A stretch of DNA of 64,000 nt from Thermohalobaculum sp038524325. GTDB lineage: Bacteria; Pseudomonadota; Alphaproteobacteria; Rhodobacterales; Rhodobacteraceae. Shown here piece by piece: positions 33,462 through 42,000 of this stretch. A program made the translations under genes and the position numbers. Every line of letters begins with the position of its first letter. Position 1 is the stretch's first letter. The notes under the pieces are model-generated. The model was not told the origin of the DNA. It was given only the letters and a program-made list of their open reading frames with translations, and did not search any database. The DNA lies in assembly GCA_038524325.1 (NCBI GenBank), contig JBCBIS010000001.1, positions 9,470 through 73,469 on the forward strand. Reading direction: 5' to 3'.

Positions 33462-34281
33462 CGCCGCGCTCCCAGGCAAGAGAGGTGGTTTCGGTGATCC
33501 GCAGCCGCGGGCCGAGGCTCAGCACCGCGCCCTTGATCTGGCCGAGCCGCTGCATCTTCTGCGCCAGGATCTGGCCGGTGTCGAGTGCCGCGTCGATCTC
33601 GGCCAGGGTCAGATCGCCGACCCCGACGGTCACGGCCCGATCCCCCAGATCGCTGTCCGGAGAAAGCTGCCGCGCCGGGCGGCGGGCGATCTGCGGATGA
33701 CCCGGCAGATCGACGGCATTCGCGATCAGGGTCGCCGCAACATCCGCCGCGGCGGCGGACTCTGCCAGCACCGTGACGAAATCGGCGATGCCGAGCGCGT
33801 GACTCCGCCCCCGCCAGCCGGAGGTGGCGAGGCCCCCCCGGTGAAGACCCGCCGTCTCGACCACGCCAAAGCCCGGGATGGCGGCGCGGAACCGGTCGGC
33901 GATGCCGCAGAACGCGATATCCCCGCCATTGTTCACCCAGAGCCACAGGCCGGGCGCCTCGGCGCGCATCACGCTGGCGATCTCGTCGGCCACCGCACCG
34001 GCGACCGCGGCCATCGGGGTGACGAAACGGGGCAGATGCGGTGCGATCGCCACCTGCATCCGGGCGGCAACCGGGCCCTGAAAACGGCGCTCCGCCGTGC
34101 CCGGCTGGCGGAGCGTGGTCAACTCGCCCACCAATTCCGTCAGGACGGTGCGGAAGCGTCGCTCGCCAGCCGCATAGGCGCGCCCTGCCCCGGTCCCCTC
34201 GGCTTTTACGATCAGATCAATCGGCCCATGCTGCAGATGCAGCCGCTCCCCCGAAAGCCACCGTGACGCGGCCGCCTGCAT
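33454..34281 (-). CDS. UPF0280 family (ApbE-related) protein
   Basis: A 275-aa protein. The segments TPMAAVAGAVADEIASVMR (about 90-108) and LWVNNGGDIAFCG near residue 117 are the ApbE-like flavin-transfer fold signature as seen in UPF0280. It starts at the base before the 6-hydroxynicotinate reductase-like ORF begins on its 3' side, so the two are adjacent without a gap. UPF0280 proteins regularly sit beside such reductases; a role in covalent flavin or cofactor attachment is plausible but not demonstrated by the sequence. Confidence 0.88.
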   Translation of the reverse strand: MQAAASRWLSGERLHLQHGPIDLIVKAEGTGAGRAYAAGERRFRTVLTELVGELTTLRQPGTAERRFQGPVAARMQVAIAPHLPRFVTPMAAVAGAVADEIASVMRAEAPGLWLWVNNGGDIAFCGIADRFRAAIPGFGVVETAGLHRGGLATSGWRGRSHALGIADFVTVLAESAAAADVAATLIANAVDLPGHPQIARRPARQLSPDSDLGDRAVTVGVGDLTLAEIDAALDTGQILAQKMQRLGQIKGAVLSLGPRLRITETTSLAWERGDD

Positions 34282-35718
34282 CTAGCTGGCCTCGCTCGGC
34301 CGGATCAGGCGGATCTCGGCCCCATAGGTCCCACCCGTCGCGCAGATATCCTCGAGGCTGCGCGCCGCCCCCGTGTGACCGCCCAGCGCTGCATAGAGCG
34401 TCTGCGGCAGGCTGAACTCCAGCGGGGCGACCAGGGCGGGCGTCGGGACATACCCAAACGCGCCGGGCGGCAGGCGGCGCACATCGACCATCACGGTGAT
34501 CCCGCCGCCCGGCCAGACATAGGCCGCGGCCCCGCCCAGGCTGACCCGGGTCTCACCGCCTTGGACCGATCGGGTCAGGGCGACCGGGTTGCGCGTCACG
34601 CCTGCGCGGAGCGAGCCGCCCGCCCCACCGACGAACAGAACGGTGCAGAGGGCGGGTTCGCAATTCTCGGCAATCAGATCGACCGTCGCCTGCAACGCGC
34701 CCGGCATCGGCGCGGGCTGCGGCACCAGCGCGTCGTCGAGGATGAAATGCGCGGCATGTTCCCCCGTGGTCGAGACCATCAGGAGCGAGAGGCCGGGCCG
34801 CGCCCCTTTCTCTGGGCGCCAGGGGCCGAGAATGCCGAGCGGATCCGCGATATCCGTGCCGCCCCAGCCAAGCCCCGGCTCTGCCACCTGAAAATACCGC
34901 CCGGGGGTGGAGCGGCGGCCCTTGATGCGGATGCCGGTGTCGGGCCAGCCGATCACCTTGCCCGCCTGATGCTCCGAAACGACGCCGGTGATGTGGTCGT
35001 CCACCACCACCACCTCATCCACCAGCCCCTGCCATTGATCGGCGAACATGCCGATGGTGGCCGAGCCGCAGCCGACCCGCATCCGCTCCTCGCGCTGCCC
35101 GTCGACGATGGGCGCAGCGCCCGCCTGGACCACCACGGTCGAACCGCCATCTATGGTCAACTCCACCGCCTCGCAATTGCAGAGGCTGAGCAGCGCGTCG
35201 CAGGTCGCCCGCCCCTCGGCCTTGGACCCGCCGGTCAGGTGATCGACCCCGCCCAGCGACAGCATCTGCGAGCCGTATTCCGAGGTCATCACATGGCCGA
35301 CCGCCTCGCCCCCTGCGCGCACCGTCGCGGCCTCGGCGCCCAGATGGCGGTCGGTATCGATCTTCACCTTGACGCCGCAATACGAGAAGATCGCCTCGGT
35401 CACCACGGTGACGGTGTCGACCCCGTCAATCTCTTGACTGACGATAAACGGGGCTGGTTTGTAGTCGGGATAGGTGGTGCCAGAGCCGATGGCCGTCACC
35501 TGCATATCGCCCGAGACGCTCTCGCCATCCCACTCCGCCGTCAGGAACGGCTTCACCGGGTCCCCCGCCGCCACGCGATTGGCGAGGATGGTCAGGGGAT
35601 CGCAGCGGATAATCTGGCCCGCGTGATTGGCATAGCGATCGCAGGCACCGGTCTGGCCCTCGGCGACATAGCACATCACCGGGCAGGCATCACAGCGGAT
35701 CTTTTCCGAAGGAGACAT
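34282..35718 (-). CDS. 6-hydroxynicotinate reductase-like iron-sulfur protein
   Basis: A 478-aa protein starting MSPSEKIRCDACPVMCYVAEG. Cys9, Cys12, Cys16 and Cys26 form a CxxCxxxC plus Cys cluster suited to a [4Fe-4S] centre. Gly-rich segments such as TEAIFSYCGVKVKIDTDRHLG, RMRVGCGSATIGMF and GPWRPEKGARPG fit the 6-hydroxynicotinate reductase family, which reduces 6-hydroxynicotinate in anaerobic nicotinate fermentation. In an aerobic alphaproteobacterium the real substrate may differ. The ATG at 35718 has GAAGGAG upstream. It is first in a three-gene set with UPF0280 and GT87. Confidence 0.82.
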   Translation of the reverse strand: MSPSEKIRCDACPVMCYVAEGQTGACDRYANHAGQIIRCDPLTILANRVAAGDPVKPFLTAEWDGESVSGDMQVTAIGSGTTYPDYKPAPFIVSQEIDGVDTVTVVTEAIFSYCGVKVKIDTDRHLGAEAATVRAGGEAVGHVMTSEYGSQMLSLGGVDHLTGGSKAEGRATCDALLSLCNCEAVELTIDGGSTVVVQAGAAPIVDGQREERMRVGCGSATIGMFADQWQGLVDEVVVVDDHITGVVSEHQAGKVIGWPDTGIRIKGRRSTPGRYFQVAEPGLGWGGTDIADPLGILGPWRPEKGARPGLSLLMVSTTGEHAAHFILDDALVPQPAPMPGALQATVDLIAENCEPALCTVLFVGGAGGSLRAGVTRNPVALTRSVQGGETRVSLGGAAAYVWPGGGITVMVDVRRLPPGAFGYVPTPALVAPLEFSLPQTLYAALGGHTGAARSLEDICATGGTYGAEIRLIRPSEAS

Positions 35719-35823
35719 GGGGCGGAGCCTAGCAGCGCACCCGGGGCGGCTCAATCGCCGAGCATCGAGGGCCGCGTTCCCGGTCCGAAAGCAGGGTCAG
35801 TGGTCGCAGGAGGCAAAGTGGGG

Positions 35824-36579
35824 TCACCGGTCCTCCGGGTCCTCCGCCAGCTGCCGCAACGCGTCGACATCGAGGATCACGAGGCGCCCCTCCTCACGCC
35901 GGACCACGCCCATCCGTGCCAGCGTGCTCAACTGGCGCGACACGGCCTCCCGGTGCGAGCTGATCCTGTCGGCCAGTGTCTGATGGGTCGGCGACGGATA
36001 AAGCACGGCTGTGTTCTCGGCAACGCCCGCGACCTCGACCATGCGCATCAACTCGCGGTGGAGGCGCAGCGCTCCGGGGAGGATTGAAAACTCCAGCACA
36101 CGTTCGGTCAGATCCCGCACCAGCCGCGTCAGGCGCTTTAGGAGCATGCGGTTCAGGTCGGGCATATCCTCGATCAGATGCCAGACATCGCTGGGATTGA
36201 TCCGCCCGACCAGCGCCTCGGTCTCGGCCACGACCGAGGCCGAACGCTCTCCACCATCGATCAGAGCGACCTCTCCGAACATGTCGCCGGGGCCGAGGCT
36301 GCGGAAATCGACGACGCGGCCGGTCTCGGAGTAGATCTTCACCCGCGCCCTTCCTTTCAGCAGAAAGTAGAGATCCCGGTCCGGCGCCTGATAGGCCACG
36401 ATCTGTTCGGCCGAGGCGAAACGCCGGACGGTCAGCGCGGCTTCGAGACGCCGCCGGGTCGCAGGATCGAGTTGATCGAGGAAGGGCGTCGGCAAAGGCG
36501 GCTCCAAGGCAGGCAATATCACGACTTGTCTTCTCGCGCGGAACGGGCCCGCCGCCAAGCATGGCGGTCCGTCCCGCAT
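35824..36579 (-). CDS. Crp/Fnr family transcription regulator
   Basis: Cyclic-nucleotide-binding-like domain (about 35-145: YFLLKGRARVKIYSETGRVVDFRSLGPGDMFGEVALIDGG), a long dimer helix, and a Crp-type helix-turn-helix near 200-225 (LADRISSHREAVSRQLSTLARMGVV). There is no N-terminal Cys cluster, so it is not an oxygen-sensing FNR. The ligand is unknown; GEVALIDGGERSASVVAE resembles a cNMP pocket. The ATG at 36579 gives an odd basic leader; a GTG at 36525 (reading MILPALEPPL) may be the true start. It is divergent from the MscS gene. Confidence 0.9.
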   Translation of the reverse strand: MRDGPPCLAAGPFRARRQVVILPALEPPLPTPFLDQLDPATRRRLEAALTVRRFASAEQIVAYQAPDRDLYFLLKGRARVKIYSETGRVVDFRSLGPGDMFGEVALIDGGERSASVVAETEALVGRINPSDVWHLIEDMPDLNRMLLKRLTRLVRDLTERVLEFSILPGALRLHRELMRMVEVAGVAENTAVLYPSPTHQTLADRISSHREAVSRQLSTLARMGVVRREEGRLVILDVDALRQLAEDPEDR

Positions 36580-36688
36580 GCGGCCTTAGGTGTTGGGTGG
36601 GCTTTTCGCAACAGGCGGTGCACCCGCATCACGCAGCTGTTTCCACCAGCCTCTTCTCATTCCGTCGGCCAGCGTGAATACTGGGCGC

Positions 36689-38908
36689 ATGCCAAGAAGC
36701 CTGCCACCGGTCCTCGCCGCCCTATTGCTCTGTCTCTGCCTTCTGCCGATCCCGGTCGAGGCGCAGGTGCCGTTCGGCGTGGTCGAGAGCGAGAGCACGG
36801 CCGAACCCGTGCTTCCCATGGATCTGACGCCGGATCAGGTCGACGGCCTGCTCGCCCGGCTCACCGATGCCGAGATCAGGGCGCTTTTGGCGAACGAGCT
36901 GCATCGCAGGGCCGAGGAGGCCGCGGTCGAGGATATGTCGGGCGGCGAGGCGCTGGCCTATATCACCACGCGCTTGCAGGAGATGAGCGCGCGGATCGGC
37001 GAGCGTGTGCCGCGCTGGACCCGCGCGATCCTCAACCTCGGCGACCGCAGCGAGGTGGTGACCGAGCGTCTGGCGCAGGCCGAGCGTGGGGTCTCCGGCA
37101 TGCTGATCGCTGCCCTGGTGGTGGTGACCTCGGGCCTGGCGGCGGGCGCGCTGGCGGGTTGGGCGATCGGCGGCTGGCGGCGCTGGCTGATGGCGCCGCA
37201 GCGGGGCAGCTATTGGGACAAGGTGATCCGCACGCTGGTGTTGGGCGCCTTGGATTGCGTGCCGATCCTGGCGTTCTGGCTGGTCACGGCGCCGGTCATC
37301 AGCCTGTCCTCGGCGGCGCTGGGGCCGCTGAGCAACCTCAATTGGATCTACACGGTCGGCGTGATCTATAGCTGGGGCGGGCTGGTGATCGCCCGGCGCC
37401 TGTTCGCCCCCGATGCGCCCGAGATCCGGATCGCACCGCTCGACGATGCGCTGGCGCGGCGGCTCTATCGCACGATCCGGCCTGCGGCGATGGTCGCGGC
37501 GCTGGCCTGGATCGGCGGCGGGGTCTGGCTGCATCTCGGCTATGGCTTTCCGCCGGCGCTGACCACCGTGGCCCTGGGCGGGACCGTGGTGGGCGCGATC
37601 CTGCTCTATGCGGTGCTCAGCAATATCGACCGGATCCGCGACGCGACGCGGGCGGTGTTCGGGGCCGAGAGCGGCGCCCTCTCGCGCATCGCGGTCGGAA
37701 CGGCGCCCTGGCTGCTGACGCTCTATGTCGGGGTCGCCTATCTCTTTTGGCTGGCCCATTGGCTCGAGCGGGGGCAGCATCAACTGTTGGGCCCGGCGGG
37801 AACACTGATCGTCTATGTCACCCTGCCCGTCTTCGACCGGCTGGGCCGCGAGATCATCCGCTCGATCGTCTCCGGCTCCTCCGCGCTGACCGAGCGGTTC
37901 CGCGGGGTGTTCTTCCGGGCGTGGCGGGTCGCCCTGGGGATCGCCGCGCTGGTGCTGGTGCTGGCGCTCTGGGGGCTCGACCTGCCCCGGTTCCTCGCTG
38001 GGCCGCTCGCACCCGGTTGGATCGGCACCGCGATCGATGTGGCCGTCACGCTGCTGATCACATGGCTGATCTGGGAGCTGATCAAGGCCGCGCTCCACTC
38101 CGACAAGAAATTCATCGCCGCCGGAGAAGATGTCGACCCGGCCACGGCGCCGAAGGCGACCCGGCTCGACACGCTGACACCGCTGTTTCGCAATGTCCTG
38201 CTGGCCTTCGTTCTCGCCATCGGCGCAATGTTCATGCTCAGCACCGCCGGGGTCGATATCGGGCCGCTGCTCGCCTCGGCCGGGATCCTCGGGATCGCGG
38301 TCGGGTTCGGCGCGCAGGCCCTGGTGCGCGACATCTTCTCGGGCATGTTCTTCCTGATCGACGATGCCTTCCGTGTCGGCGAGTATATCGAGCTCTCCGA
38401 GGAGTTGCGCGGCGATGTCGAGAGCATCTCGATCCGCTCGCTGCAATTGCGCCACCATCGCGGGCCGGTGATCACCATCCCGTTCGGCGAGATGAAGAAC
38501 ATCATCAATCACACCCGCGACTGGGTGCTCTACAAAATGTCGTTCCGGATGGAGCCCGAGACCGACCCCAAACAGTTCAAGAAACTGGTCAAACGGGTCG
38601 GCGCCGAGTTCATGGAACACCCCGATCATGGCCACAAATTCTTCGAGCCACTCAAGAGCCAGGGGGTCTATTACGTCGATGACGACAGCGCCCTGGTCTT
38701 CCGGGTCAAATTCAAATGCAAGCCGCGGGCGCAATTCGTCCTGCGCCGCGAGATCAACCATCGCCTCCGCGAGGTGTTCGAAGCGAACGGGCTGAAACTG
38801 GCACGGCGGAAGGTCGAAATCGTCTCGGGCGACGAACCGGCGACCGAGGGCCCCCGCCTGCCCGGCGTCTCGGACGAGGTGCTCGAGGTCACATCCGCCG
38901 GGCCATAG
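36689..38908 (+). CDS. MscS-family mechanosensitive ion channel with large N-terminal membrane region
   Basis: A 739-aa inner-membrane protein. A signal peptide (LPPVLAALLLCLCLLPIPVEA) is followed by a periplasmic helical segment and about ten membrane helices. The C-terminal MscS core has a pore-type helix SAGILGIAVGFGAQALVRDIFSGMFFLIDDAFRVGEYIEL, then the beta domain RGPVITIPFGEMKNIINHTRDW and the alpha/beta vestibule. Such large MscK/YbdG-type channels open on hypo-osmotic shock. The ATG at 36689 is chosen because it starts a proper signal peptide; an in-frame ATG at 36590 gives an unlikely leader. Confidence 0.92.
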   Translation: MPRSLPPVLAALLLCLCLLPIPVEAQVPFGVVESESTAEPVLPMDLTPDQVDGLLARLTDAEIRALLANELHRRAEEAAVEDMSGGEALAYITTRLQEMSARIGERVPRWTRAILNLGDRSEVVTERLAQAERGVSGMLIAALVVVTSGLAAGALAGWAIGGWRRWLMAPQRGSYWDKVIRTLVLGALDCVPILAFWLVTAPVISLSSAALGPLSNLNWIYTVGVIYSWGGLVIARRLFAPDAPEIRIAPLDDALARRLYRTIRPAAMVAALAWIGGGVWLHLGYGFPPALTTVALGGTVVGAILLYAVLSNIDRIRDATRAVFGAESGALSRIAVGTAPWLLTLYVGVAYLFWLAHWLERGQHQLLGPAGTLIVYVTLPVFDRLGREIIRSIVSGSSALTERFRGVFFRAWRVALGIAALVLVLALWGLDLPRFLAGPLAPGWIGTAIDVAVTLLITWLIWELIKAALHSDKKFIAAGEDVDPATAPKATRLDTLTPLFRNVLLAFVLAIGAMFMLSTAGVDIGPLLASAGILGIAVGFGAQALVRDIFSGMFFLIDDAFRVGEYIELSEELRGDVESISIRSLQLRHHRGPVITIPFGEMKNIINHTRDWVLYKMSFRMEPETDPKQFKKLVKRVGAEFMEHPDHGHKFFEPLKSQGVYYVDDDSALVFRVKFKCKPRAQFVLRREINHRLREVFEANGLKLARRKVEIVSGDEPATEGPRLPGVSDEVLEVTSAGP

Positions 38909-38987
38909 GGCCGCGCTTTATCCTGTGGTTCTCCAGAGACTGGCTGCCCCAAGACCACCCAATCGGACAACGCCAATAACCAAAGAA

Positions 38988-39014
38988 AAAGCGCCCCCGG
39001 ACCGGGGGCGCTTT
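38988..39014 (-). terminator. Rho-independent terminator of the 1529-aa protein gene
   Basis: AAAGCGCCCCC-GGACC-GGGGGCGCTTT, an 11-bp GC-rich stem. On the minus strand it is followed by TTTTCTTT, so it ends transcription from the gene stopping at 39052. It could also stop read-through from the MscS gene on the plus strand. Confidence 0.88.
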
Positions 39015-39031
39015 GATCTTGTTGACGTGAT

Positions 39032-39049
39032 CGAGGTCAGTTGACCTCG
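39032..39049. repeat. Inverted repeat just after the 1529-aa gene
   Basis: CGAGGTCA-GT-TGACCTCG, perfect 8-bp arms, lies between the stop codon at 39052 and the terminator hairpin. It could stabilise the 3' end of the mRNA; no T-run follows directly. Confidence 0.6.
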
Positions 39050-39051
39050 GA

Positions 39052-42000
39052 TCAGTCGGTGAATTCCTGGTTGACGACTTCGATCGTGATGATCGCGGTG
39101 TCGGTGGCGCCAGTGTCGTCGACGATCTCGTACTCGACCTGGGTGAAGACCGACTGACCGATCTCCAGCGCCGGGAACTCGCCGCTGATGCCCAGGAAGT
39201 CGCCGTCGATGTCGCGGAACTCGATCTGACCGGTGGTGCTGACCCGGACCTCACCGCCGCGCGAGGCGTCGACAAAGCCGAAGAAGCCTTCCGCATCAGG
39301 CGTGGTGTCGTTGCCGACCCGGCTGACTTGGAAGTTGTCGCCATCCGGGTCGAAATCGATCCCGCCGAGCGAGGCTAGGGTGCCGTCCTGCTCGGTGCCG
39401 GCGAGGGCGTTGCCGAGTTGGAAGATCACCGGCTGGAACTCGTCATCGAACAGCGTGAGCACCTGGATCGGGCCACGATTGTCGTCGACGGCCACGACGG
39501 TCGAGGGGATCTCGATCTCGACGCCGGCATCGACATCGGTGACATCGGCGCCATCCACGACGATGATGTCGGTCCGGCCTTCGCCTTCGTCCTGTTCGAT
39601 GATGACATCCGAGTCGATATCGTCGGCCGAGTTGATCCCGTTCGGGCCCACATTCGGGTCGACGAAGTTCAGGTTCGCCCCGGGTGCGCCGAACTCGACG
39701 ATGTAGTTGCCGTTCTCGACATCCTCGAAGACATAGGAGCCGTCCGACATTGTCTGGACCGTGTCGAGCACCGTGACCTCGTCATCGCCATCGATCAGCA
39801 GAACCGTGCGATCATCGAGACCCGGCTCGGCTTCGCCGACATCCAGATTGTCGCCATCGGTGTCCTCGAAATACCGGCCCGAGATCGTGAACGTATCGGT
39901 CAGCCCGGTGACGGTGACGACCGCGGTCGAGGGGTTAGTCGCCCCGGCCGCATCCTGCACGACATAGTTGACCGAGGTGACCTCGGACTGACCGTCGTTC
40001 AGATCCTCGAACTCACCATTCGGATCGAAGGTGACGCCGCCGTCCTGGTCGATAATGAACAGACCGCCATTCGAGCCCGCGACGATGATCGGCGCGTTCT
40101 CGTCTGTCGGCGTGCCCTCGACGCTGAGGACGATCGGATCGCCCGCTTCGGGGTCGACCGTGTTGTCCAGCAGGTTGTCGAGCGCGATGGCGGTGTCCTC
40201 ATCGGTCTCGCCGCTCTCATCGAGATCGTCGAGATCGTTCACGCCGACCACGGTCACGGTCGAAGTCGACTCGACCGTCGCCCCATCCTGATCTTCGACC
40301 GAGTAGGTGACGGTGGTCTCGAGCAGCTGACCCTCGGCCAGGAACTCAAACTCGCCATTGGTGTCGAAGGTCTGGGTGCCGTCTTCGCCGATGGTGAAGA
40401 TGCCGCCATTCGAGCCCGCGGCCGACACCGGCATCGACATCGAGAGGGCGACGCCCGCCACCACGGTGACGAACGGATCGCCCGCCTCGGGATCTTGGGT
40501 ATTGGCCAGCACGTTGTCGATGCTGTTGACGCCCGAGTCCTCGCCGACCGTCGCGAACTCGTCGCCATCGGCCAGTTCGTTCTCGCCGGTCACGGTCACG
40601 GTGATGGTCGAGACATTGGTGTCGCCGGCATCGTCCTGGACGGTGTAGCTCAGGGTCACCGTGGCGCTGTCATCGGGGCCGAGCCCGTCGAACTCGCCAT
40701 TCGGGTCGAAGCTCGCCGTGCCATCCGCGTTGATCGTGAACAGCCCGCCGCCGACGCCCGGCACGGTCACCGAGCCGCCCGGAGCGATCGGCTCGCCGCC
40801 CGCATCGATCACGGTCGGGTCGCCCGCCTCGGGATCGAACGTGTTGGCCAGCAGGTTGTCGATATCGACCGGCGTGTCCTGGTCGGTCGTCGCGCTCTCG
40901 TCCAGATCGTCGAGATCGTTGACCCCGATCACGGTGACCGTGCTGGTCGAGACATCGGTCAGACCATCGGCATCGGTGACGGTGTAGGTCACCGAGGTGA
41001 CGGCTTCCTCACCCTCGGCCAGCGCCTCGAACTCGCCATTGGTGTCGAAGGTCGCGGTGCCGTCCGCGGCAATGGTGAAGACACCGCCGCCCGAGCCCGC
41101 CACGGCATCGCCCGGCGCGTTGCCCGCCACATCGGTGACGGTCGGCACCCCGGCCTCCGGATCAACCGTGTTGGCCAGTACGTTGTCGATGGCGTTGACG
41201 CCCGAGTCCTCGCCGACCGTCGCGAACTCGTCGCCATCGGCCAGTTCGTTCTCGCCGGTCACGGTCACGGTGATGGTCGAGACATTGGTGTCGCCGGCAT
41301 CGTCCTGGACGGTGTAGCTCAGGGTCACCGTGGCGCTGTCATCGGGGCCGAGCCCGTCGAACTCGCCATTCGGGTCGAAGCTCGCCGTGCCATCCGCGTT
41401 GATCGTGAACAGCCCGCCGCCGACGCCCGGCACGGTCACCGAGCCGCCCGGAGCGATCGGCTCGCCGCCCGCATCGATCACGGTCGGGTCGCCCGCCTCG
41501 GGATCGAACGTGTTGGCCAGCAGGTTGTCGATATCGACCGGCGTGTCCTGGTCGGTCGTCGCGCTCTCGTCCAGATCGTCGAGATCGTTGACCCCGATCA
41601 CGGTGACCGTGCTGGTCGAGACATCGGTCAGACCATCGGCATCGGTGACGGTGTAGGTCACCGAGGTGACGGCTTCCTCACCCTCGGCCAGCGCCTCGAA
41701 CTCGCCATTGGTGTCGAAGGTCGCGGTGCCGTCCGCGGCAATGGTGAAGACACCGCCGCCCGAGCCCGCCACGGCATCGCCCGGCGCGTTGCCCGCCACA
41801 TCGGTGACGGTCGGCACCCCGGCCTCCGGATCAACCGTGTTGGCCAGCACGTTGTCGATGCTGTTGACGCCCGAGTCCTCGCCGACCGTCGCGAACTCGT
41901 CGCCATCGGCAAGCGTGTTCGCGGCCTGACCCGGCACGAAGCAGAGGTCATCGATGGCGCCCGAGCCGTTCAGGTCGATCTCGAGGCTGACGATGTCGTC

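Noticed and set aside
40500..41910. CRISPR-like appearance of regularly repeated sequence
   Set aside because: Repeat units are 669 bp, in frame and coding; there are no 20-40 bp repeats with unique spacers and no cas genes.
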